A stretch of DNA of 64,000 bases from Ardenticatena maritima (GTDB lineage: Bacteria; Chloroflexota; Anaerolineae; Ardenticatenales; Ardenticatenaceae), in assembly GCF_001306175.1 (NCBI RefSeq), contig NZ_LGKN01000005.1, positions 1-64,000 of the forward strand, given 5' to 3'. Under the pieces are notes generated by a model. It had not been told where the DNA came from. It saw only the letters and a list, made by a program, of their open reading frames with translations, and ran no database searches. Shown in pieces: positions 36,779-45,800 of this stretch (position 1 is its first letter; every line of letters begins with the position of its first letter). The position numbers and the translations under genes are program-made.

Positions 36779-37723
36779 TCACCCGGTGCGGTGCGCCAGC
36801 CCAATGATGTCGCGCAAGTGGCGGTAGTCATGCGCTTGCATGAACGCCAGCAATTCGTCGGTGATGTGGCGGAAAGCGTCCAGTCCGCGGTAGTAGACAG
36901 CCGAGCCTACGCCAACCGCGGTTGCGCCCGCCATGAGCAGTTCGACGGCGTCTGTGCCGGTGGTCACGCCCCCTGTGCCGATGATGGGCACATCGGCGGG
37001 GATGGATTGGCGGATTTCGTAGATACATCGCACAGCAATCGGCTTGATGGCGGGACCGCTCAGTCCGCCACTCTTGTTCGTCAAAAGCGGGCGTCCGCTT
37101 TCGACGTCAATCACCATGCCGGGCATGGTGTTGATGGCGGTAATGCCGTCTGCGCCGGCGGCGACCACATCAGCGGCAATCCGCCCAATGTTGGGCACAT
37201 TGGGGGCGAGTTTGACGAAGAGCGGCACGGTACAGACCGGCCGCACAGCCTCGACGACGCTCACCGCGCCCGCACAACTGGCGGCGAACGGCTCGCCATA
37301 GTCATCGTGGACGTTGGGGCAGGAAATGTTGAGTTCCAAAATATCCGGCGACGCCTGCAACACAGTCCGCGCCACCTCGGCGAATTCGTCGGGTGTGCCG
37401 GCGAAGATACTCGCGATGAGCGGCACCCCCAACGGGCGCAAGCGTTGCCGGGCTTCAGCCAGCAGGTGGGCTTCATGGTGCGCGCCGGGGTTGGGCAAGC
37501 CCACCGCGTTGATGAGACCAGCCCCCCAGTCGGCGATGATGGGATTGGCGTGCCCTTTGCGCGGTTGGGGTCCGGCGGATTTGGCGGTCACTGCGCCGGC
37601 GCCCAGGCGGGCGGCTTTTTCCAGCAAGGTGGCGCTGGTGCCCAAAATGCCGCTCGCCAGCACCAGCGGATTGGGCAACCGCACGCCGCACAAGTCAGTT
37701 GAAATGTCAATCATGGTTGGCAT
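36779..37723 (-). CDS. pyrD: Dihydroorotate dehydrogenase, class 1
   Basis: About 314 residues. It oxidises dihydroorotate to orotate with FMN. Catalytic Cys lies in [10 protein letters not shown] (near 138), which marks class 1 enzymes; other motifs are [24 protein letters not shown] and G-T-G-G-V-T-T-G. The sequence is closer to the NAD-linked class 1B than to 1A, but the electron-transfer partner PyrK is not encoded next to it. The start is uncertain: an in-frame GTG lies three codons upstream and another ATG three codons downstream; none has a strong ribosome site. Last gene of the pyr operon. Confidence 0.93.
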   Translation of the reverse strand: MPTMIDISTDLCGVRLPNPLVLASGILGTSATLLEKAARLGAGAVTAKSAGPQPRKGHANPIIADWGAGLINAVGLPNPGAHHEAHLLAEARQRLRPLGVPLIASIFAGTPDEFAEVARTVLQASPDILELNISCPNVHDDYGEPFAASCAGAVSVVEAVRPVCTVPLFVKLAPNVPNIGRIAADVVAAGADGITAINTMPGMVIDVESGRPLLTNKSGGLSGPAIKPIAVRCIYEIRQSIPADVPIIGTGGVTTGTDAVELLMAGATAVGVGSAVYYRGLDAFRHITDELLAFMQAHDYRHLRDIIGLAHRTG

Positions 37724-37766
37724 ACGCTTCACACACGTTTGTTGATTGCCGGCTTTCTACTCTGGT

Positions 37767-39158
37767 TCAACTTTCCAGATAGCGCAAGACGGCGGCGTAC
37801 ATCTCGGCGTCGAGCGCCTGGGCTTCGTGGAGCACGCGCAACAAGTCGCGCAGGCGCATGGTGGCGTGCAGGCGCACGCCCTGCGCGGCAAGGTTCTCAC
37901 GCGCCCCCGATTCGCGGTCAATGAGCACCACCACATCTTCAACCACCAGCCCCGCTTCGCGCAATGTGTGCACGCCTTTGAGCGCCGAGCCGCCCGTTGT
38001 CGCCAAATCCTCAACCACGACCACGCGCTCGCCGGCGTTGTAGGCGCCTTCAATGGTGCGCGCCCGCCCGTAGGTCTTGGCTTCTTTGCGTGGGTAGATG
38101 AAGGGCGCGTTCACGGTGAGCGCCACCGCCGTGCCGATTGGCAAACCCGCGTAGGGAATGCCTGCAATGCGGTCGTAGACAAGTGTGCGCAAATGCTCAG
38201 CATAGCAGTATGCCGCGCGCGCCAGCACGTCGGGGTGCGACGCCATGAGCCGCAAATCAATGTAAATGGGCGATTGTTTTCCGCTGGCAAGCGTGAATTC
38301 GCCAAACTGAATTGCGCCGATACGGTGCAACGCCAGCGCAAGGTCGCGCCAGGCAGGCGGCGGGGGTGTTGTGTCGGCGGTCGCCTGGGCGTTCCGCAGG
38401 GTGTCGCGCAGGGTGCGGGCGGCATTCAGCGGGTCTTCGGCGGCGGCAATCGCCCGCGAAACGGGGACAATCGCCCGCTGGCGAGCGGCGTGCAGCGTCG
38501 CCACCGGGTCGCCCCCTTGCGCGCCAACGCCGGGCAAGAGCAACCACGCATCGGGGGCAAGCGCGCGCACACGCGCCACCGCGTCGGGATAGGTAGCGCC
38601 TACCACCAAGCCAACGCGGTCGCTCCACGCCGTGGCTGTGCGCGCCACATGCTCGTAGAGCGGGCGACCATAGACCGGGAGCGTCTGCACATCGCGCGCG
38701 GCGGGGTTGCTGGTGTGGCAGAGCACAAAAACGGCGCGGCGCGGGTCTTGCAGGAAGGGGCGGACCGCGTCTTCACCGAGGTAGGGGCTGAGCGTCACCG
38801 CGTCGGCGTCCAGCCATTCGTAGCACGCGCGGGCGTAGGCGTCGGCGGTACTCCCAATATCGCCACGTTTGGCGTCCAGCAGAACGGGGAGCCCCAGGGC
38901 GTGGGCGTGGGCAATCGTTTGGCGCAAGGCATCCAGCGCTTCCAGCCCGCCGGCTTCGTAAAACGCTATGTTGGGCTTCACACAACACGCATACTCCGCC
39001 ACCGCGTCGAGCAAACGACGTCCCCACGCCAGCCAGGGGTTGCCCGTGGCATGGTCTTCGGGCGTGAACCAGGCGGGACGTGGGTCAAGCCCCACGCACA
39101 AGGGCGTGTTCAGGCGTTCCTGGCGCTCGGCAACACGCTCGAAAAATGAATCGCGCAT
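37767..39158 (-). CDS. pyrFE: Bifunctional orotidine-5'-phosphate decarboxylase / orotate phosphoribosyltransferase (PyrF-PyrE fusion)
   Basis: 463 residues. Residues 1 to about 265 are a type 2 OMP decarboxylase: L-C-V-G-L-D-P-R-P near 21, the catalytic loop L-L-D-A-K-R-G-D-I-G-S-T-A near 93-105, and P-G-V-G-A-Q-G-G-D. Residues about 280-463 are OPRTase: G-A-I-Q-F-G-E-F-T-L-A-S-G-K-Q-S-P-I-Y-I-D and the PRPP loop V-V-V-V-E-D-L-A-T-T-G-G-S. The pair catalyses the last two steps to UMP. The order is the reverse of the eukaryotic UMP synthase. The linker has T-P-P-P-P. It starts 11 bases after pyrB. Confidence 0.96.
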   Translation of the reverse strand: MRDSFFERVAERQERLNTPLCVGLDPRPAWFTPEDHATGNPWLAWGRRLLDAVAEYACCVKPNIAFYEAGGLEALDALRQTIAHAHALGLPVLLDAKRGDIGSTADAYARACYEWLDADAVTLSPYLGEDAVRPFLQDPRRAVFVLCHTSNPAARDVQTLPVYGRPLYEHVARTATAWSDRVGLVVGATYPDAVARVRALAPDAWLLLPGVGAQGGDPVATLHAARQRAIVPVSRAIAAAEDPLNAARTLRDTLRNAQATADTTPPPPAWRDLALALHRIGAIQFGEFTLASGKQSPIYIDLRLMASHPDVLARAAYCYAEHLRTLVYDRIAGIPYAGLPIGTAVALTVNAPFIYPRKEAKTYGRARTIEGAYNAGERVVVVEDLATTGGSALKGVHTLREAGLVVEDVVVLIDRESGARENLAAQGVRLHATMRLRDLLRVLHEAQALDAEMYAAVLRYLES

Positions 39159-39169
39159 CGTGCTCGCTC

Positions 39170-40168
39170 CTACGCCTCGCCCCGGCAGAGCACCGCCGCG
39201 AGCAACGCCATGCGAATGTAGAGCCCATTGCGCACCTGGCGGAAGTAGGCGGCGCGGGGGTCTTTGTCCACTTCATAACTGATTTCACCCACACGCGGCA
39301 GCGGGTGCATCACCACCATGCGCTCTTTGGCGTGCGCCAGCAATTCGGGCGTGATGGTGTAGTAATCCTTCACCTGTTCGTACTGCGCCAGGTCGGTGAA
39401 CCGTTCTTTCTGCACGCGCGTCACGTAGAGCACATCCGCTTCGCCGATGACTTCATGCACATCGTAGGTTTCGCGCACATCGTAGCCGGCATCGCGCACC
39501 TTGTTCATCAAATCGAGCGGCATGCGCAAGATTTCGGGGCTCACAAAGCGCAGTTTGACGTTGTATTCAAGCAGCAACTCGGTCAGGCTGTGCACCGTGC
39601 GCCCGTAGCGCAAATCGCCCACCATGGCGATGGTCAAGCCGTCAATCGTGCCCATTTCTTCCAGGATGGTGAACAGGTCGAGCAGGGCTTGCGTGGGGTG
39701 CTCGCCGGGTCCGTCCCCCGCGTTGATGACGGGCACGCTCGCATAGTGCGCGGCGGTGGCGGCGCTCCCCTTTTCAGGGTGGCGCAGGACAATCACGTCG
39801 GCGTACTGCTCCAGGGTGCGCACGGTGTCGGGCAGTGATTCGCCTTTGCTCACGCTGGAAAACTGCACGCCCTGCGTGATGGGAATGACACTCCCGCCGA
39901 GCCGCTCCATTGCCGCGATGAAACTGGACGAGGTGCGTGTACTCGGTTCGTAGAAAAGCGCCGCCAGCACGCGGTGCTTCAACAGGTCAATCCCCCCGCG
40001 CGCTTCCACCACCTGGCGCATGCGTTCCGCCAGGGCAAAGAGGTAGTCGAGTTTCTGGCGGTTGAATTGGGAAACGGCGAGAATATCTTGCTGGTAGAAG
40101 GCGTTTTTGCCGGGCAGGTTGTTGAAGATGGTGGCTTCATCAAAGACGAGTGTCTGCTGGTTGGTCAT
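39170..40168 (-). CDS. pyrB: Aspartate carbamoyltransferase catalytic chain
   Basis: 332 residues. It condenses carbamoyl phosphate and aspartate. The carbamoyl-phosphate motif is [12 protein letters not shown] (near 73-84), with [12 protein letters not shown] near 157 and a C-terminal [10 protein letters not shown] typical of aspartate (not ornithine) carbamoyltransferases. An N-terminal extension of about 25 residues precedes the usual start of the fold. No pyrI regulatory chain gene is adjacent. Confidence 0.93.
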   Translation of the reverse strand: MTNQQTLVFDEATIFNNLPGKNAFYQQDILAVSQFNRQKLDYLFALAERMRQVVEARGGIDLLKHRVLAALFYEPSTRTSSSFIAAMERLGGSVIPITQGVQFSSVSKGESLPDTVRTLEQYADVIVLRHPEKGSAATAAHYASVPVINAGDGPGEHPTQALLDLFTILEEMGTIDGLTIAMVGDLRYGRTVHSLTELLLEYNVKLRFVSPEILRMPLDLMNKVRDAGYDVRETYDVHEVIGEADVLYVTRVQKERFTDLAQYEQVKDYYTITPELLAHAKERMVVMHPLPRVGEISYEVDKDPRAAYFRQVRNGLYIRMALLAAVLCRGEA

Positions 40169-40222
40169 GGTTCCTCTCCTTTTGGTGTTTGGTTGATCAA
40201 CAACCCAACGATTTGCGAACGG

Positions 40223-41284
40223 TTAGTGTAGTGCGGCATCGCGCACGTTTCGCCCAGTCCCCGGAAGCGCCAGCACGCGCCCTTCCTCGAACGCGGTTTG
40301 CCCGCGCACAACAGTCCGCACGACCCGCCCACGCACGCGCATGCCGGCAAAGGGCGACCACCCCACTTTGGTGAACCAGCCTTGTTCGGGGAGCACCCAT
40401 TCGGCGTCGGGGTCAACTTCGACATAGGTGTCGGGTTGCGCCGGCAGGTTGAAGATGGCGCGCGGGCGTCGGTGCGTCAGGTCAATCAGTTTTTCCATGG
40501 AAAGCCGCCCCTCATGGACGGCGGTCAGCAGCAAGGGGAGTGTGGTTTCCAACCCCGGCACGCCGGGCGGCGGCGTGGGGCTTTGTTTTTCTTCGATGGT
40601 GTGCGGTGCGTGGTCGGTGGCGATACAATCCACCACATCCAAATGCGCCCACAACGCATCGCGGTCGGCGCGTGTTGCCAAGCGGGGGCGCATATCGCCG
40701 AACGCGCCCAAACGGGGCAGGTCATCTTCCGTCAGCCAGAGGTGATGGGGCGTCACTTCGCACGTGATGGGAAAACCGCGCTCCTTTGCCAACCGAATCG
40801 TCTCAATTTCAGCGGCGCGGCTCACGTGGCAAAAGTGGACATGCGTCCCGGTGAGCGCCGCCAACGCCGCCAGAGCGGGCACAAAAAGCCCCTCCGCATG
40901 CACCGCAACAGGTCCAGCACCGCGCCAGTGGCGCAGGTGGCGCATCACCACCGCCAACGATTCAACGCGCAGCGGTCCAAACGTATCGTTGACGTAGATT
41001 TTCAGCCCGGCGGCGCGTTGTTGCAACGCGGCAGGCAACGGCGCGTTGGTGTCCGTCGCGCCGAGAAAAATGCCATAGTCGCACCGCGCCCCTGCGCGTG
41101 CGCGAGCGTCCGCCAGGGCGAACGTCTCCGCGTCAGTAATGGGGGGCGAGGTGTTGGGCATCGCCAACACGGTGGTGACACCCCCCGCCAGGGCGGCGGC
41201 GGTACCTGTGGCGAATGTCTCTTTGTGCTCGCCGCCCGGTTCGCGCAAATGCACATGCACATCAATCAATCCAGGAAGACGCAT
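40223..41284 (-). CDS. pyrC: Dihydroorotase
   Basis: 353 residues. It cyclises carbamoyl aspartate to dihydroorotate. The metal site shows as [14 protein letters not shown] near residue 5, the carboxylated Lys in [11 protein letters not shown] (near 95), H-F-C-H-V-S-R and [11 protein letters not shown]. The compact form, starting almost at the HxH motif, resembles the dihydroorotase domain of animal CAD and related bacterial enzymes. First gene of the pyr operon. Confidence 0.95.
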   Translation of the reverse strand: MRLPGLIDVHVHLREPGGEHKETFATGTAAALAGGVTTVLAMPNTSPPITDAETFALADARARAGARCDYGIFLGATDTNAPLPAALQQRAAGLKIYVNDTFGPLRVESLAVVMRHLRHWRGAGPVAVHAEGLFVPALAALAALTGTHVHFCHVSRAAEIETIRLAKERGFPITCEVTPHHLWLTEDDLPRLGAFGDMRPRLATRADRDALWAHLDVVDCIATDHAPHTIEEKQSPTPPPGVPGLETTLPLLLTAVHEGRLSMEKLIDLTHRRPRAIFNLPAQPDTYVEVDPDAEWVLPEQGWFTKVGWSPFAGMRVRGRVVRTVVRGQTAFEEGRVLALPGTGRNVRDAALH

Positions 41285-41306
41285 CGCTTCGCTCCTTCAT
41301 TCAAGA

Positions 41307-41341
41307 TAGAAAAAAGGGCAACTCCTTGAAGAGTTGCCCTT
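41307..41341 (-). terminator. Attenuator-like terminator in the pyr leader
   Basis: Minus strand AAGGGCAACTC pairs with GAGTTGCCCTT, followed by TTTTTCT, ending only about 25 bases before the pyrC start. A perfect intrinsic terminator between promoter and first gene indicates attenuation control. The effector (PyrR, UTP or other) is not shown by the sequence. Confidence 0.85.
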
Positions 41342-41421
41342 GAAAAATCAACAGTGCGACGGTTTGCCCGCAACCGTGCCCCGCCAGCCATATGCCGTTG
41401 TGGGTCTCGTCCGCTCCACAT

Positions 41422-41451
41422 AAAAAAACCCGGCCTCTTGCAATTGCCGGG
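41422..41451 (-). terminator. Upstream terminator in the pyr leader
   Basis: Minus strand CCCGGC-(11 nt)-GCCGGG followed by TTTTTTT. It lies about 85 bases upstream of the other leader terminator and immediately after the predicted transcription start. Confidence 0.75.
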
Positions 41452-41456
41452 ATTGC

Positions 41457-41485
41457 ATGCTACACGATTTTGCCGACTTTGCCAA
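41457..41485 (-). promoter_or_regulatory. Possible pyr operon promoter
   Basis: Minus strand -35 TTGGCA, 17 bp, -10 TAGCAT. The predicted start would fall at the first base of the upstream hairpin, so a more distant promoter cannot be excluded. Confidence 0.45.
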
Positions 41486-41534
41486 ATCAACACGGGGCGC
41501 AAGCCCCCGCCCGCTCCCATTGACCGACAACCAT

Positions 41535-41564
41535 TTGCCAAACTGCGCGGCTTCTGTGTAGAAT
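41535..41564 (+). promoter_or_regulatory. Promoter of merR-cvpA
   Basis: -35 TTGCCA, 18 bp, -10 TAGAAT, 33 bases before the MerR start codon, divergent from the pyr leader. Confidence 0.55.
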
Positions 41565-41597
41565 GCCCACCAGTAGAAACCACACGTGCGGGGTTGT

Positions 41598-42140
41598 ATG
41601 AAGCGCATTGGAGAAGTTTCAGCCGAATTGGACGTTTCACCTCACACCATCCGCCGCTGGGTGGAAACGTTTGGCGCTTTTCTGAGCCCGCACGCCCGCC
41701 AAACCCACCGCTACACGGATGAAGATATCGCCGTTTTGCGCACGATTGCCCGCCTGCGCCGCGAGGGGCGCTCATTCGACGCCATCACCGAAGCCCTGCG
41801 CGACGCCGAGCCTTCATCGCCGGCTTCGCTGGCGCGCACCACCACGCCGGACGACGAGGCTTGGCAACAGGTGTTGGCGCACGTGCAGGAAACCCACCAC
41901 ACCTTGCTGAACACGCAACTGGCAAACCGCGATTTGCTGGCGGTCATCGTGCAAGATAACTTCGCGCTGAAAGAGGAAAACGCCCGCCTGCGGCGGCGCA
42001 TGCAAGCCCTGGAAGAAGAGTTGAGTCGCCTCAAAGAAAGCGACTGGAACCATCGCCTTTCGTTGGAAGAGCGCTTGGCGCTTCTGGAACGCCAACTTGA
42101 AGCGTCCAAACCCTGGTGGAAACGACTGTTGGGACGCTGA
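41598..42140 (+). CDS. MerR-type transcriptional regulator with coiled-coil tail
   Basis: 180 residues. The N-terminal winged helix reads I-G-E-V-S-A-E-L-D-V-S-P-H-T-I-R-R-W (about 4-21) with R-Y-T-D-E-D-I near 41. After a linker (about 75-95), residues about 95-165 form a long charged coiled coil, and the protein ends S-K-P-W-W-K-R-L-L-G-R, a likely amphipathic membrane-touching end. No effector cysteines are present. The gene is followed at 20 bases by a CvpA-type membrane protein. A GTG 12 bases upstream is an alternative start. Confidence 0.87.
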   Translation: MKRIGEVSAELDVSPHTIRRWVETFGAFLSPHARQTHRYTDEDIAVLRTIARLRREGRSFDAITEALRDAEPSSPASLARTTTPDDEAWQQVLAHVQETHHTLLNTQLANRDLLAVIVQDNFALKEENARLRRRMQALEEELSRLKESDWNHRLSLEERLALLERQLEASKPWWKRLLGR

Positions 42141-42160
42141 GCACAAAGGAGCGCACCGGT

Positions 42161-42715
42161 ATGTGGATGGACATCATCCTTCTGCTCATTCTCATTACTT
42201 CAATGCTTGCCGGCTTCTCGCAAGGCACGGTCTGGCAACTCATCAACATTGGCGCGCTCTACTTCGGCGTGAGTGTCGCGGCGGGCTATTACACGCGCGT
42301 CACGCGCCTCATGCGCAAATACCTCGGACCGTCTGACACGCTCACCCGCGATACCATTGTGTTTCTGGCGATTGTGTTTGGTATCTGGGGCGCGATTATG
42401 CTCGCCTCGCGGTACAGTTTTCGCGGCGTGAACATCAAAACCGGCCGCACACTCGACCAACTTGGCGGGATGGTGATTGGGCTGGTGGTTGGTTTCGTCT
42501 GGTGCTTGCTGTTGTTGCTGGTGCTCGGGTTTATCACCAGCGTCCCCTGGCCCCAGTACGACGGGGCGCGCATGTTCATTGTCAACGGGCTGCGCCATTC
42601 GTTCCTGCGCCCCTTCATCCTCAGCCTGCTTCCGCTGCTGGTTGAGGTGATTTCGCCCTGGATTCCAGGCGGTACACCACCCATCTTCACAACGATTTTC
42701 AGCGTCATTCGCTAA
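42161..42715 (+). CDS. CvpA family membrane protein
   Basis: 184 residues, four membrane segments (about 3-20, 28-45, 68-88, 108-130). The pattern fits CvpA: M-D-I-I-L-L-L-I-L-I-T-S-M-L-A-G-F-S-Q-G at the start and L-G-G-M-V-I-G-L-V-V-G-F-V-W in the third helix. In other bacteria CvpA affects envelope homeostasis and colicin V export. The ATG has AAAGGAG upstream and lies in the transcript of the MerR gene. Confidence 0.82.
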   Translation: MWMDIILLLILITSMLAGFSQGTVWQLINIGALYFGVSVAAGYYTRVTRLMRKYLGPSDTLTRDTIVFLAIVFGIWGAIMLASRYSFRGVNIKTGRTLDQLGGMVIGLVVGFVWCLLLLLVLGFITSVPWPQYDGARMFIVNGLRHSFLRPFILSLLPLLVEVISPWIPGGTPPIFTTIFSVIR

Positions 42716-42835
42716 GCCGTTTTCGCCGTCGTCCTCAACGTCGCCCCCCGCGCAGCGTTGCGGCTGCGCCGCCCTCTTCGTCTGCGCGAGGCGCATACGC
42801 GCTTCCCCAAACAACCAACCCCACAGGAGCACCGC

Positions 42836-45800
42836 ATGCTTCGCTCTCCTCGCTGGCTGCTGTTCGTCATCGTATGGCTGCTGCTCGCCGCAACAGCCCC
42901 ACACCCCACCACCAACCTGCTCACCAACCCCGATTTTGAAGACGGCTTGACCGGCTGGGCGATCCACCCTTCAACCGCCACGGTCGCGCTCACGACGGAG
43001 GCATGGAGCGGCAACCAGGCGGTCGCGCTTTCCAAAACAACCGCCACGGGCTATGTTCGCCTCTCTCAGCGCGTCCCCGTCACCGGCGGCGCGACCTACA
43101 CCATGGCGGGCTGGGTGCGCTGGCGGTCTCCACATCTGAGCAACGCCAAGTTGCAAGTGCGCTGGTATAGCGCAAGCGGGGCGCTGGGCGGATACCTCGA
43201 TACGCCTGCGGCGGCGCGCGCCGACACCTACCAGCGTCTGGAAACAACGCTCACCGCCCCACTCGATGCGGTGGAAGCCGAAATCGCCTGCTACACGTAT
43301 GTGAACCAAGCGCCGCCTGATGAGCCGCTCCTCTGCGACGCGTTCACCTTCACGCTCGCCGACACGCCCACACCGACACCACCTCCCACGGCTTCCCCCA
43401 CCGCCACGATGCTCCCCACGCCCACAAGCACATCGTCGCCCGCCCCCACCAGCACACCTACGCCGACGGCACCCCCTACACCGACCGCCAGCGCCACCCC
43501 CACGGGCACCCCCACACCGCCCCTGCCCGCCTTCGGCACGCTCGTGCTGAACGAAATCCTGCCCGCCCCTTCCGCCGTGGATTGGGACGGCGACGGCGTC
43601 GCCAACGCTCAGGATGAGTGGATCGAACTCGCCAACTTCGGCGCAACCCCGCTCGACCTCACCGGCTGGCAACTCGACGATGCCGAGGGCGGCTCTGCGC
43701 CCTACACCTTCCCGCCCGGCTCGCTCATCCCGCCCGGCGGCTTCCTGCTCCTCTTCCGCACCCAAACCGGCCTCGCCCTCAACAACGACGGCGACAGCGT
43801 CCGCCTCTTCACCCCTGACGGCACCGCCTGGGACTCGTTCACCTTCTCCGCCACCACCCCAGACGCCAGTTTCAGCCGCGACCGCACCACCTGGCACGAC
43901 GACTGGCCTCCCAGCCCCGGCGCGCCGAACACGCCCCCACCTCCCCCCACCCCCACGCCGACCCCGCCTGCTGTGGTTCCCCTGCTTATCAGCGAAGTGG
44001 TGTACGACGGGACGCAAAGCGGCGACGGCGACGAATTTGTGGAACTGTACAATCCGACCGATACCGCTATTCCGTTGGCGGGCTGGGGGATTGGTGATGA
44101 AGAAACACGCGGCGGGAGCGAAAGCCTGTACCGGTTCGACGGCGATTTTACCCTCGCGCCGCACGGCACGCTGGTCATTGCGCGGGATGCCGCCGCGTTT
44201 CATGCCCGCTTTGGCGTTTGGCCCGATGCGGAGATGAACCCCGTCAGCGATACGGTGCATGTGCCCACCCTTTCACGCGATACCACATGGGGACGCGGGC
44301 ATTGGGCGCTGAGCAACAGCGGCGATGAAGTGGTGCTGGTGGACCCCTTCGGGCGGGTGGTGGACGCGCTTCCTTTCCGCAATGCGGACTATGCCGCCGT
44401 TGGGCGGACGGGGCACGACATTAGCGCGCCTGCGCCGCGGGCGCTCCATCGGGTGGTGGAATTACAAGGTACACATTTGAACGACATTCTCGCTTACGAC
44501 GCGCCTTCGCCTGGTGAACCGCGCCACATTCCACCCCCGCCAGCCTCTATGCCGCCCGCCTACGCATTCGGACCGTTTCGCGCCTACCGCGGCGTCCTGC
44601 ATGCGCACACGACGTACAGCGACGGCAGTGGACCGCCGACGCTGGCGTTTGCCACAGGGCGCGCCAATGGGCTGCACTTCCTTGCCATCAGCGACCACAG
44701 CCACTGGTTCACACCTGAGGAGTGGGCGCGCCTGGGCACCGTCGCCGATGCCGCCAATCAGCCGGGGGCGTTTGTGGCGTTGCGCGCGTTCGAGTGGACC
44801 AGCCGCGAGCATGGGCACATCAACGTCTGGCGCACAGATGATTTCTTCTCGCGCGAGATGCCCGGCGGCGAATCGGTGCAGGCGCTGTACGACTGGCTGG
44901 CGGCGCGTCCCAAGGCGCTCGCCGAGTTCAACCACCCGTTCGAGGGGCACTTCGACGATTTTGTGCTGCGTGAAGAGGTGCGCGGTCAACTCGTTCTGCA
45001 AGAAATCGCCAATAGCGCGGCGGTTTTGCGCTTTGCCGAAGCCTATTGGCGCGCGCTCTGGCGCGGCTGGCGGGTCGCTCCCGTGGCGAACCTGGACACC
45101 GAATCGGCGAATTGGGGGCGCGACGGCGATCTTCGCGCCGGTTTGCTCGCCACCGACCTGACCCGCGAGGCGCTTTTCGAGGCGATGCTCGCGCGCCGCG
45201 CCTTCAGCACGGAAGATGCTTCGCTGGCGCTCGCCCTGCGCAGTGGGGAGACCTGGATGGGCGGCGACATTCCCCCCGGCGAGACCACGCTCACCTTCTA
45301 CGTTGCGGATGAAGAGGGCGAACCCCTGACGCTTGAACTGTGGCGCGAAGGCGCACCCGTCTGGCGCGTCGGTCTCACACCCTCCGCGACGCCCACCACA
45401 CGCACGCTCACCATTGAAGCCGCTCCCGGCGAGGTGCTGCTGGCGCGTGCCGTGCAAGCCGATGGGCAAGAAGCGTGGAGCGCCCCGCTCTGGGTGCAGG
45501 GTGTTTGGAGTCCACCGGGCGTGTTGGTCAATGAGGTGTTGCCCGCGCCCCGCCAGACCGACTGGAACGAGGACGGGGTCAGTGATGGGGATGATGAGTG
45601 GATTGAACTCTACAACCCGCTCGATCGTGCGGTTGGGCTGGGGGGCTGGCAGTTGGATGATGAAGAGGGCGGCAGTCGTCCCTACACGTTCCCACTGGGC
45701 ACGGTTATCGCGCCGCACAGTTATCTAGTGCTCTTCAAGAAAACGACCGGCGTCAGTCTCAACGATGCAGGAGATACCGCGCGCCTGATTGCGCCGACGG

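Noticed and set aside
43370-43530. Dense C/A-rich low-complexity stretch as a possible DNA repeat element
   Set aside because: It encodes the Thr/Pro linker of the secreted PHP protein and is explained by that coding sequence.
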